The notes under the pieces were generated by a model. That model saw only the letters and a program-made list of their open reading frames with translations. It ran no database searches and was not told the DNA's origin. The position numbers and the translations under genes are program-made. DNA of 10,242 nt, taken from contig CAUBMI010000067.1 of assembly GCA_958436995.1 (NCBI GenBank), positions 1 through 10,242 of the forward strand, in the 5' to 3' direction. This stretch comes from an uncultured Collinsella sp. GTDB lineage: Bacteria > Actinomycetota > Coriobacteriia > Coriobacteriales > Coriobacteriaceae. Below, one piece after another: positions 1 through 6,981 of this stretch (its first letter is position 1; every line of letters begins with the position of its first letter).

Positions 1-973
1 CAATCAGCGCGTAGGGCAGCGTGTACCACAGGCGCGCATAGGCGATGACGGAAGGACCAGTCTCGGGCTGGACCACCAGCGCAGCAGCGTTGGTGATAGA
101 AGTCGAGACAAACATGCACACCGTGGCGAGCAGCGTCGGGATACCGAGCGCAATCGTCTGGCGCAGTGCGGGGTCCTTAAAGTCGATATGGATATGGGGA
201 TGCACGCCGTGCTTGCCAAGCGCGGGGATCTGACATGCCATCTGAACAAAGACACCGAGGGTCGTACCGGCCGCAATCAAGATGATGCCGGCACGTTCGC
301 CAAACTGTGCGGACACGGGCGCAAAGCCCATAAAGCTCGCAATGACGATCACATTGTTGAGGACCGGGGCAAACGTCGACCAGAAGTAGTCGCGGTGTGC
401 GTTGAGGACGCCCGAAAACACCGAGCCCAAACCATAAAACAGAATCTGGATGGCAAAGAAACGGAACATGAACGCAGCGGTATCCATGCTGCCGCCGTCA
501 CCCGAAAGGAACGATTGCGTCCAAATAAAGCCCGGGGCGAACACGGTCCCCAGCAACGAAATGCCACCCAGCACCAATAGCAGAATACCGAGCAGGTTGC
601 CCACGTACTCGTTCGAGGCCTCGCGACCCTGCTCACGCCTCACGCCCATGTACACGGGCAAAAACGCCGTCACGAGCATGCCGCCCATCACGAGTTCGTA
701 GAGCATATTGGGCAGGTTGTTGGCGACCTGATAGGAGGACGAGAGCAGCGACATGCCGATAGCGGCCGCCATTGCCCATGTGCGGATAAAGCCGGTGACG
801 CGAGACACAATGGTCAGGATGGTCATAAGCCCGGCGGAACGACCAACCGTGGAGTAGTCCGACGAGCCCATATCATCAGTGCCATCTCGCGACGAAGAAG
901 CTTCGGATGAGGGTGTCTGAGGCGCAGATTCTTTTGCAAAATGAGCTCCGCACTTCAATTCTTCCTGCGGCAT
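1..973 (-). CDS. murJ: Lipid II flippase MurJ (MviN family), N-terminal 324 residues, truncated by window edge
   Basis: MurJ moves the peptidoglycan precursor lipid II across the cytoplasmic membrane. The minus-strand frame is open from the ATG at 973 to the window edge. It gives 324 residues of a family that is usually about 500 residues with 14 membrane helices. Seen directly: the first helix carries SRVTGFIR (residues 57-64), then NNLPNMLYELVMGGML (85-100) and TAFLPVYMG (102-110), which are hallmark MurJ segments. Further hydrophobic stretches lie near 126-148, 168-190, 203-218, 227-247 and 273-291. Arg58 and Arg64 match the conserved arginines of helix 1. The start is supported by GAGAGAGGA seven nt upstream; a later ATG at 871 has no good ribosome binding site. 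The chosen start gives an acidic, serine-rich cytosolic tail of about 45 residues before helix 1, longer than in E. coli. The gene follows ybaK with a 3-nt gap, suggesting coupled translation. Other MOP-superfamily flippases are possible but less likely. Confidence 0.93.
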   Translation of the reverse strand, partial: MPQEELKCGAHFAKESAPQTPSSEASSSRDGTDDMGSSDYSTVGRSAGLMTILTIVSRVTGFIRTWAMAAAIGMSLLSSSYQVANNLPNMLYELVMGGMLVTAFLPVYMGVRREQGREASNEYVGNLLGILLLVLGGISLLGTVFAPGFIWTQSFLSGDGGSMDTAAFMFRFFAIQILFYGLGSVFSGVLNAHRDYFWSTFAPVLNNVIVIASFMGFAPVSAQFGERAGIILIAAGTTLGVFVQMACQIPALGKHGVHPHIHIDFKDPALRQTIALGIPTLLATVCMFVSTSITNAAALVVQPETGPSVIAYARLWYTLPYALI

Positions 974-976
974 CGC

Positions 977-1477
977 TCAGTCCTCTCTCGTAATCGGGGC
1001 GACCGTCGCCCCGCAAAATGCAATTAAATCATCGGGTGCAAGCTCAAGCTGATAACCACGCTTGCCTCCCGAAATAAAAATGGTATCCCAAAGGACACAT
1101 GTCTCATCAATGAGCGTCCGGTAGCGTTTTTTCATACCGACCGGACTGCAGCCGCCGCGAACGTAGCCAGTCGCCGCAAGCAAATCCTTCACATGCATCA
1201 TGGCCAAGGACTTCTCCCCCGCGGCACGCGCGGCGGACTTTAGATCGAGCTCGTCGGCAACAGGGATGCAGCACACGACATGGTCGTTGGACGGCGTCAC
1301 GCAGACCAAGGTCTTAAATCCTTGTCCGGGCTCCTCGCCAAGCTGCTCCGAAATCGCGACCCCCAGGCCCGCCGACTCATCACCATCGTCTTCGTACGTA
1401 TGTAGAACATAGGAAATGCCGGCGCTTTCCAGCTCGCGCATCGCATTGGTTTTTGGCGTCTTTACAGCCTTTGCCAT
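977..1477 (-). CDS. ybaK: YbaK/EbsC-family aminoacyl-tRNA deacylase (Cys-tRNA(Pro) deacylase type)
   Basis: This family hydrolyses mischarged tRNA in trans, classically Cys-tRNA(Pro) made by prolyl-tRNA synthetase, and acts in the cytosol. The product is 166 residues, normal for a stand-alone YbaK. Seen directly: TPKTNAMRELESAGISY at residues 8-23, the GFKTLVC segment with Lys56 (equivalent of the catalytic lysine), and GGCSPVGMKKRYR at 108-120 (the family's G-x-SP-x-G loop). The frame could open at 1573, but the ATG at 1477 is preferred: a GGGAAAGGA ribosome binding site precedes it, and the family's usual N-terminus (MAKAVKTPKTNAMR) starts exactly there. The extra upstream codons show no family similarity. 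The stop codon lies 3 nt before the murJ start, so the two genes are probably one transcript. Exact tRNA specificity (Cys-tRNA(Pro) versus another mischarged species) cannot be read from the sequence. Confidence 0.93.
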   Translation of the reverse strand: MAKAVKTPKTNAMRELESAGISYVLHTYEDDGDESAGLGVAISEQLGEEPGQGFKTLVCVTPSNDHVVCCIPVADELDLKSAARAAGEKSLAMMHVKDLLAATGYVRGGCSPVGMKKRYRTLIDETCVLWDTIFISGGKRGYQLELAPDDLIAFCGATVAPITRED

Positions 1478-1514
1478 GGCATATCCTTTCCCTCGCATTC
1501 GGACGCAAGGATTA

Positions 1515-1520
1515 AGTATA
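1515..1520 (-). promoter_or_regulatory. Candidate -10 box of a ybaK-murJ promoter
   Basis: On the minus strand the hexamer TATACT (5 of 6 matches to TATAAT) lies 37 nt upstream of the ybaK start. A GTGACG element that could act as -35 lies about 19 nt further upstream, which is longer than ideal. This would let ybaK and murJ be transcribed independently of uvrA. The -35 element is weak, so the call is tentative. Confidence 0.35.
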
Positions 1521-1558
1521 TGTCCAATTCGGCTGCATACGTCACTTCGACACAGCAA

Positions 1559-1589
1559 GCGCCATCGAATCACAAGGAGTCGATGGCGC
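1559..1589. terminator. Perfect 10-bp inverted repeat downstream of uvrA; possible terminator or 3'-end hairpin
   Basis: GCGCCATCGA (1559-1568) and its exact complement TCGATGGCGC (1580-1589) form a 10-bp stem with an 11-nt loop, 20 nt after the uvrA stop codon on the minus strand. Its position fits a uvrA transcription end or an mRNA 3'-stabilising hairpin. Neither strand has the run of T residues of a classical intrinsic terminator, so it may need Rho or may only partly terminate, allowing readthrough into ybaK-murJ. Confidence 0.5.
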
Positions 1590-1609
1590 CCATAAACTGA
1601 ATCGCCTAT

Positions 1610-4489
1610 TTATTGAGCATCAAGTTGAGCCTGACGCTCCCGGTCACGCCTGAGCAACGGCGCCAAAAACTTGCCCGTATAACTCTGCGGACAGTCCGCA
1701 ACCTGCTCCGGTGTGCCCGAAACCACGACGGTTCCGCCGCCGTTACCGCCCTCGGGGCCCATATCGATCAGGCGGTCGGCAACCTTGATGACATCAAGGT
1801 TGTGTTCAATCACCAGCACCGTGTTGCCCGCATCGACCAAGCGCTGCAGCACATCGAGCAGCTGGCGGACGTCCTCAAAATGAAGGCCGGTCGTCGGCTC
1901 ATCCAAAATATAGAACGTCTTGCCCGTCTGGCGTCGATGAAGCTCCTTGGCGAGCTTCACACGCTGCGCCTCGCCGCCCGAGAGCGTCGTAGCGGGCTGG
2001 CCCAGGCTCACGTAGCCCAAGCCTACATCGTACAGCGTCTGGAGCTTGCGCTTAATCTGCGGGATATTCCCAAAGAAGGCCAGTGCCTCGGTGACGCTCA
2101 TGTCGAGCACGTCCGAGATGGTCTTACCACGGTAGGTGACCTCAAGCGTCTCGCGGTTATAGCGTTTGCCGCCGCAGACCTCACAGGGGACATAGATATC
2201 GGGAAGGAAGTGCATCTCGATCTTAATTTGTCCGTCGCCCTTGCACGCCTCACAGCGCCCGCCACTCACGTTGAAGGAGAAACGTCCCGGCGAGTAGCCG
2301 CGTGCCTTCGACTCCGGTGTGCTCGCAAACAGCGCGCGCAAATCATCCCACAGGCCAATGTACGTAGCGGGATTGGAACGCGGTGTACGGCCGATCGGCG
2401 ACTGGTCAATGTCGATCACCTTATCGATGCACTCGATACCCTCGAGCTTTTTGTACGGACCCACAGGGCGCGTCGAACGGTGAATGGCATTCGTAAGGGC
2501 AGGTGCGATGGTGTCGGTAACCAGGGAGCTCTTACCCGATCCCGACACGCCGGTAACGACCGTAAGCGTACCAAACTCGATCTTGGCGGTAACGTTTTTG
2601 AGGTTGTTGGCGCGGGCGCCCGTGATCTTAAGGCAGCCGCGACCGGGCTTGCGGCGTTCATCGGGAACCCGAATCATTCGCTTGCCGGTCAGGTAGGCAC
2701 CCGTCATCGAATCGGGGCACGCCATGATATCGGCAGGCGTTCCCGCGGCGACCACGTGTCCGCCGTTCACGCCCGCACCGGGGCCCATGTCGATCACATA
2801 GTCGGCAGCACGAATCGTATCCTCATCATGCTCGACGACGATGACGGTATTGCCGATATCGCGTAGGCGCTCAAGCGTCTTGATCAGGCGCTCGTTATCG
2901 CGCTGATGGAGGCCGATCGACGGCTCGTCCAAAATGTACAGCACACCCATGAGGCCGGCGCCGATCTGCGTTGCCAGGCGAATGCGCTGGGCCTCGCCTC
3001 CGGAAAGCGTCGCCGAGGCACGGTCGAGGGTCAGATAGTCGAGTCCGACATCGACCAGAAAGCGCAGGCGCTCCAGGATTTCCTTAACGATGCGCCCGCC
3101 GATAAATTGTTGGCGCTCGGTAAGCTCCAAGCCCTCAAAAAACTCGAGCGACTCGCGGCACGATAGGCAACAGACCTCGTAAATGGACTTACCGCCTACG
3201 GTAACAGCGAGCATTTCGGGGCGCAAACGAGCGCCGTGGCAGCTCGAGCACGGCTCCTCGCGGATGTACTTCTCCAAGCGCGCCTTGGTGTTCTCATTCG
3301 TCGTCTCGGTATAGCGCTCGTACAGGATATTGCGCACGCCCGAGAACTTGGTGTCCCACTGGCTGCGGCGCCCATCGAGCTTTTGATAGTCGACCGAAAT
3401 CTTCTGGTCGCCCATGCCGTCTAAAAACGCGCGACGCACCCGCGGAGGCAGATCCTCCCACGGCGTATCGACGCTCACCTTAAAGTGTTTGCAGACCGCA
3501 GCGAAAATCTGCGGATAGTAGTTAGAGTTGCCAAACAGGCTGCCAAAGACCCCGTCGGCGATCGACTTCGAGGGGTCTTCGATTAGGGCCTCGGCATCGA
3601 CCGTCTTCTTAAAGCCCAGGCCATCGCACTCTGGGCACGCGCCATAGGGCGCGTTGAACGAGAAATCACGCGGCTGCAGGTCATCGATGGAGTGCCCATG
3701 CTCCGGGCACGCTAACGCCAGCGAATACTCCAGCAACTCGCCTTCGGTCCCCTCGGGAGCGTCGCGGTCGGGCAGCAAGTATACGTTCACATTGCCGTGC
3801 GCCAGCGCGGTCGCCTGCTCAACAGACTCGGCGATACGGCCCAGAGAGTTCTCACGGATCACGATGCGGTCGACCACGACCTCGATATCGTGCTTGAACT
3901 TCTTGTCCAGATCGATCTGATCGTCGAGCGAGCGCACTTCACCGTCGACACGCACGCGGCTAAAGCCCTCGGCGCGAAGATCCTCAAACAGTTTGGTGTA
4001 CTCGCCTTTTCGCCCGCGCACCACCGGTGCCAGCACAAACGCGCGGCGGCCCTCCCCCGCCGTCAAGACCTTGTCGGCAACCTGGTCGGTCGTCTGGCGC
4101 TCAATGACACGGCCGCATTCGGGACAGTGCGGGGTGCCCACACGGGCGAACAGCAGGCGCAGATAGTCATAAATCTCGGTTACGGTGCCAACCGTCGAGC
4201 GAGGGTTTTTAGACGTCGTCTTTTGGTCGATCGACACCGCCGGCGAAAGGCCGTCGATTGAATCCAAGTCGGGTTTGTCCATCTGTCCCAAGAACTGGCG
4301 CGCATAGCTCGAAAGACTCTCGACGTATCGACGCTGGCCCTCGGCATAGATAGTGTCAAATGCCAGCGAACTCTTGCCCGAGCCAGAAAGACCGGTAATG
4401 ACCACGAGTTGGTCACGCGGAATGGAAACATCGATATCACGGAGGTTGTGCTCACGGGCGCCGCGAATAACGATAGAAGAATCAGACAT
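1610..4489 (-). CDS. uvrA: Excinuclease ABC subunit A (UvrA), complete
   Basis: UvrA is the damage-recognising ABC ATPase of nucleotide excision repair; its dimer loads UvrB onto lesions. The product is 959 residues, close to the usual 940-970. Seen directly: Walker A GLSGSGKSS at 33-41 and GVSGSGKSS at 647-655, ABC signatures LSGGEAQR at 495-502 and 836-843, and Walker B YILDEP at 518-523 and 860-865. The zinc site of ABC-ATPase II is C746/C749/C769/C772, around the RCEACKGDGQ and HFLPDIYVPCEVCGGK segments. The first zinc region reads CPEHG (261-265) and CPEC (285-288), with His264 in place of the second cysteine of E. coli UvrA. CSSC (414-417) and CCLSC (440-444) make a further cysteine cluster in the insertion domain. 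The frame opens at 4555, but the ATG at 4489 is chosen because AAGGAG precedes it by 6 nt and MSDSSIVIRGAREHNL matches the family N-terminus. A LexA-box-like palindrome lies 62 nt upstream, suggesting SOS control. Confidence 0.98.
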   Translation of the reverse strand: MSDSSIVIRGAREHNLRDIDVSIPRDQLVVITGLSGSGKSSLAFDTIYAEGQRRYVESLSSYARQFLGQMDKPDLDSIDGLSPAVSIDQKTTSKNPRSTVGTVTEIYDYLRLLFARVGTPHCPECGRVIERQTTDQVADKVLTAGEGRRAFVLAPVVRGRKGEYTKLFEDLRAEGFSRVRVDGEVRSLDDQIDLDKKFKHDIEVVVDRIVIRENSLGRIAESVEQATALAHGNVNVYLLPDRDAPEGTEGELLEYSLALACPEHGHSIDDLQPRDFSFNAPYGACPECDGLGFKKTVDAEALIEDPSKSIADGVFGSLFGNSNYYPQIFAAVCKHFKVSVDTPWEDLPPRVRRAFLDGMGDQKISVDYQKLDGRRSQWDTKFSGVRNILYERYTETTNENTKARLEKYIREEPCSSCHGARLRPEMLAVTVGGKSIYEVCCLSCRESLEFFEGLELTERQQFIGGRIVKEILERLRFLVDVGLDYLTLDRASATLSGGEAQRIRLATQIGAGLMGVLYILDEPSIGLHQRDNERLIKTLERLRDIGNTVIVVEHDEDTIRAADYVIDMGPGAGVNGGHVVAAGTPADIMACPDSMTGAYLTGKRMIRVPDERRKPGRGCLKITGARANNLKNVTAKIEFGTLTVVTGVSGSGKSSLVTDTIAPALTNAIHRSTRPVGPYKKLEGIECIDKVIDIDQSPIGRTPRSNPATYIGLWDDLRALFASTPESKARGYSPGRFSFNVSGGRCEACKGDGQIKIEMHFLPDIYVPCEVCGGKRYNRETLEVTYRGKTISDVLDMSVTEALAFFGNIPQIKRKLQTLYDVGLGYVSLGQPATTLSGGEAQRVKLAKELHRRQTGKTFYILDEPTTGLHFEDVRQLLDVLQRLVDAGNTVLVIEHNLDVIKVADRLIDMGPEGGNGGGTVVVSGTPEQVADCPQSYTGKFLAPLLRRDRERQAQLDAQ

Positions 4490-4517
4490 GGAAGCTCCTT
4501 GCCTCCTATTGCATCGA

Positions 4518-4523
4518 ATCATA
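4518..4523 (-). promoter_or_regulatory. Possible -10 box for uvrA
   Basis: TATGAT on the minus strand (5 of 6 matches to TATAAT) lies 28 nt upstream of the uvrA ATG, between it and the LexA-box candidate. I see no good -35 hexamer at 16-18 nt spacing. A second, poorer hexamer, TAAACT, lies at 4533-4538; its -35 region would overlap the LexA-box candidate. The true uvrA start site cannot be settled from sequence alone. Confidence 0.25.
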
Positions 4524-4550
4524 CTGCCGATGAGTTTAGCGCACTCGACG

Positions 4551-4564
4551 CGCACAGATGTTCG
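4551..4564. promoter_or_regulatory. Candidate LexA binding site (SOS box) in the uvrA upstream region
   Basis: The plus strand reads CGCACAGATGTTCG; the minus strand reads CGAACATCTGTGCG. The Gram-positive/actinobacterial LexA consensus is CGAAC-N4-GTTCG, so 9 of the 10 constrained bases match and the 4-nt spacer is exact. uvrA is a standard SOS gene in many bacteria, which strengthens the call. The site lies 62 nt upstream of uvrA and 118 nt upstream of the divergent membrane-protein gene at 4683. The 193-nt gap around it (4490-4682) holds no other gene. On the plus side I see only weak promoter hexamers (for example TACAGT at 4635-4640). Confidence 0.5.
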
Positions 4565-4682
4565 TAATACAAGATTCGCAGACCTTTAGCTTTGCGTATC
4601 GGGCGCTTTGTTTCTCGAAATGCCGTGGAAAGGTTACAGTAATCTAATACTGAACTTAATTTGTTGTACCAGAGGAACGTCC

Positions 4683-6836
4683 ATGACCGAAGATATCCCC
4701 CTTGAAATCACTTCGAGCGACATGGCCAATCTGCCCATATTCATCGCCGTCCTTATCGTGGCCGCCGTCGTCGTGCGCGTGTATTTTTCAATCAAACGCA
4801 ACGAAAAGCCACCCATTGCCCGCGTCTTTTGGTGCGCGACGCTCCTCATCCCGCTCGGCGTGGTAGCTGCATGGGTTACGAATCAATTGCTCGTAAATGA
4901 GGGCAGCTCCCTATGGGTCCTTTCTTATTCGGCGCTCGGTGCTGCCGCCGTCATGCTTCTTGTCGAGCCCTTGGTTTCGGGACTTATCGACCAAACCGAC
5001 CTTGCGACGGGAACGGTTGCCTGTATTTGCCGTGACATCCTTGTCATCGCCGCTGTTTCAGCGCTCTCGTTCGTTTCACTCGAAATTGCCTGCAACGAAA
5101 CGTTCTATCGCATTCCCGCCAACTCATTCGGGTTTTCCGTCGGGCTGCTCGCGACGGTTCTGCTCTCCCTTTATTTGCTGGGACAGCGTCATGGAGGCGT
5201 CATGGCTCTCGTGCCCGTCGTCTGCTGCATCCTTGGCATTGCCGAGCACTTCGTCATAACGTTTAAAGGCGAAGCCATCCTGCCAAGCGATATCTTGGCC
5301 CTTGGCACCGCAATGGAAGTCAGCGAGGGATACGAGTTTACCTTTACCGCCGGAATCGTAACCTCTCTCGCCCTGCTGGAGATTTCCCTGGGGCTTCTTT
5401 CGCTCATCCGACCGCGAAAGCTCCGTACGCCCACCCATGTCTTCCCCGCAATCGCCGCTAACCTCTGTGCTTTTCTGCTAGTGACCGTTGTGGGGCTCTC
5501 AGGCTTTTCCAACATCGACTTGGAGCAGGCGCTGGATTTTGGATTTGACCGTTGGCAGCCCATCACCACGTATGCGTCTCAGGGTTTTATCACTTCGTTC
5601 ACCGAAATGGTCAACGAGTTGCCCATTGAGAAGCCCGAAGACTATACGCCCGATGAGGCGCAGAGCATCGAGCAGGAGCTCGCCGCCGTCTACGACAGCA
5701 CATATGGCTCGAGCGAACAGCGCGCGGCGGCCGTTGCCCAGTTCAATGAAATCAAGCCGACGATTGTTGCCGTCATGAACGAGAGTTTTAGCGACCTTTC
5801 GTGCTTTGAGCAGCTCCAGGCGGCCGGGTACTCCGGCCCCGCATTCTACAACTCGCTTCCCGACACACTTGTTCGCGGCACCATGCTCGCTTCGGTCGCC
5901 GGTGGCGGAACGGCGAACTCCGAATTCGAATTTTTGACCGGAGCGACAACGGCCTTTGTCGGATTAGGCAAGATCCCCTATCAGCTGTATCAGATGAATG
6001 GCGTAAACAGCCTGGCAAAGGACCTTAAAGAGCTTGGGTATACCACTACCGCTATGCACCCGCAAAACCCCGTCAACTACCATCGAGATAAAATCTATCA
6101 GCAGCTGGGCTTTGGAGACTTTCTTTCAATCGGCGATTTCGAAGGTGCGCCCTATTACCATGCCGGCGTATGCGACTACGCCACCTACGACAAGATACTC
6201 GACCTGCTTAGAACCGACGAAGCGCCGCAGTTCATCTTTGACGTCACGATGCAAAATCACGGCGGCTACGACTATGGCACCGTTCCCGCCGAAGAGCTGA
6301 CAAACTATTGGGTCGAGGGAGCCAGCGAAGGCGCCAACAGCGCGCTCAACACCTATCTCACCTGCATCAACGCATCCGACCGGGACCTCGAGTACTTTAT
6401 CAACGAGCTCCGCAACATCGGCAGACCGGTTGTTCTTGTCTTTTTTGGCGACCATCAGCCGAGCGCCGCAACGACTCTCAACGACGAGCTGTACCCTCAG
6501 GAAGATACGGCAAGCCACGCTTTCCGTATCTATCAGTCGACATATCTCGTCTGGGCTAACTATGAGATCGCCGGCAATACCGAGCTCAACGTCTACGACA
6601 CCGTCGGGGCAAACGAGATTGCAGCCATTACCCTTAATAAGATCGGCGCCCCGCTCACCAATTACCAAAAGGCCCTGCTTGCGACAAGGTCAGATGTGCC
6701 CACCATCAATGTCGCCGGCTATCTCGGTGCCGACGGGCTGCGCTACGACTTGGAATCGGAAGACAGCCCCTACGCCTCGACGATCGACAAGCTGCAGCGC
6801 ATGCAATACCTCGAGTTCGCCAGCAAAGTTCAGTAA
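4683..6836 (+). CDS. LTA synthase-family (sulfatase-fold) membrane phosphoglycerol transferase
   Basis: Family members transfer glycerol-phosphate from phosphatidylglycerol onto envelope glycans or lipids (lipoteichoic acid synthase, OpgB-type enzymes), with the catalytic domain outside the cell. The product is 717 residues. About eight hydrophobic segments are visible near 17-34, 49-66, 78-100, 116-134, 150-168, 174-193, 223-242 and 256-275; canonical LtaS has five. The extracytoplasmic sulfatase-fold domain starts near residue 355. Its catalytic set is intact: Glu367 in MNESF, Thr410 in GGGTANSEFEFLTG (the nucleophile position), His526 in MQNHGGYDY, and Asp590-His591 in FFGDHQP. The frame opens at 4608, but the ATG at 4683 is preferred because AGAGGA lies 6-7 nt upstream and the upstream codons look non-coding. 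The gene stands alone, divergent from uvrA and 145 nt before mrp. The acceptor, and whether the cell makes true LTA, cannot be told from sequence, so no symbol is given. Confidence 0.9.
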   Translation: MTEDIPLEITSSDMANLPIFIAVLIVAAVVVRVYFSIKRNEKPPIARVFWCATLLIPLGVVAAWVTNQLLVNEGSSLWVLSYSALGAAAVMLLVEPLVSGLIDQTDLATGTVACICRDILVIAAVSALSFVSLEIACNETFYRIPANSFGFSVGLLATVLLSLYLLGQRHGGVMALVPVVCCILGIAEHFVITFKGEAILPSDILALGTAMEVSEGYEFTFTAGIVTSLALLEISLGLLSLIRPRKLRTPTHVFPAIAANLCAFLLVTVVGLSGFSNIDLEQALDFGFDRWQPITTYASQGFITSFTEMVNELPIEKPEDYTPDEAQSIEQELAAVYDSTYGSSEQRAAAVAQFNEIKPTIVAVMNESFSDLSCFEQLQAAGYSGPAFYNSLPDTLVRGTMLASVAGGGTANSEFEFLTGATTAFVGLGKIPYQLYQMNGVNSLAKDLKELGYTTTAMHPQNPVNYHRDKIYQQLGFGDFLSIGDFEGAPYYHAGVCDYATYDKILDLLRTDEAPQFIFDVTMQNHGGYDYGTVPAEELTNYWVEGASEGANSALNTYLTCINASDRDLEYFINELRNIGRPVVLVFFGDHQPSAATTLNDELYPQEDTASHAFRIYQSTYLVWANYEIAGNTELNVYDTVGANEIAAITLNKIGAPLTNYQKALLATRSDVPTINVAGYLGADGLRYDLESEDSPYASTIDKLQRMQYLEFASKVQ

Positions 6837-6850
6837 GCCCGCCCATTCGC

Positions 6851-6885
6851 TTGGGCCCATCGTATTGCAAGCACGCTCGGCCCAA
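6851..6885 (+). terminator. Weak hairpin downstream of the LTA synthase-family gene
   Basis: TTGGGCC (6851-6857) and GGCCCAA (6879-6885) can form a 7-bp stem with a 21-nt loop, 14 nt after the stop codon. The loop is large and no T-tract follows, so this is at best an imperfect terminator. It is reported because it is the only candidate 3' end for this gene. Confidence 0.25.
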
Positions 6886-6896
6886 ACGCATCGCAA

Positions 6897-6926
6897 ATGA
6901 CTCCCGCTCGCAAACGAGGGTACAAT
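6897..6926 (+). promoter_or_regulatory. Candidate promoter of the mrp operon
   Basis: TACAAT (6921-6926, 5 of 6 matches to TATAAT) is preceded by ATGACT (6897-6902, 4 of 6 matches to TTGACA) with an 18-nt spacer. Transcription would begin near 6933, leaving a leader of about 50 nt before mrp. That leader contains a GC-rich self-complementary run, GGGGCCCCGGCCCC (6946-6959), which ends 9 nt before the AAAGGAG ribosome binding site. Confidence 0.5.
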
Positions 6927-6981
6927 GACGCTCGTGTCACATCGCGGGGCCCCGGCCCCAGCATATACAAAGGAGTCATAC

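Noticed and set aside
188..580. A 130-codon plus-strand frame inside murJ
   Set aside because: The opposite strand encodes clear MurJ helices; this frame is a charged, low-similarity shadow.
1613..2866. A 417-codon open frame on the plus strand, antisense to uvrA
   Set aside because: It lies entirely inside the well-supported uvrA gene, its product has no recognisable motif, and long antisense frames are common in GC-rich coding DNA.
4608..4682. Upstream extension of the LTA synthase-family gene to the ATG at 4608
   Set aside because: The added 25 codons resemble intergenic AT-rich DNA and would cover the leader; the ATG at 4683 has a properly spaced AGAGGA site.
6126..6668. A 180-codon minus-strand frame inside the LTA synthase-family gene
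   Set aside because: It overlaps the catalytic domain of the real gene, lacks a convincing ribosome binding site and shows no known domain.
6946..6959. GGGGCCCCGGCCCC self-complementary run as a riboswitch or terminator
   Set aside because: The stem is short with a very tight loop, no T-tract follows and no riboswitch core is recognisable; it is noted only as part of the mrp leader.
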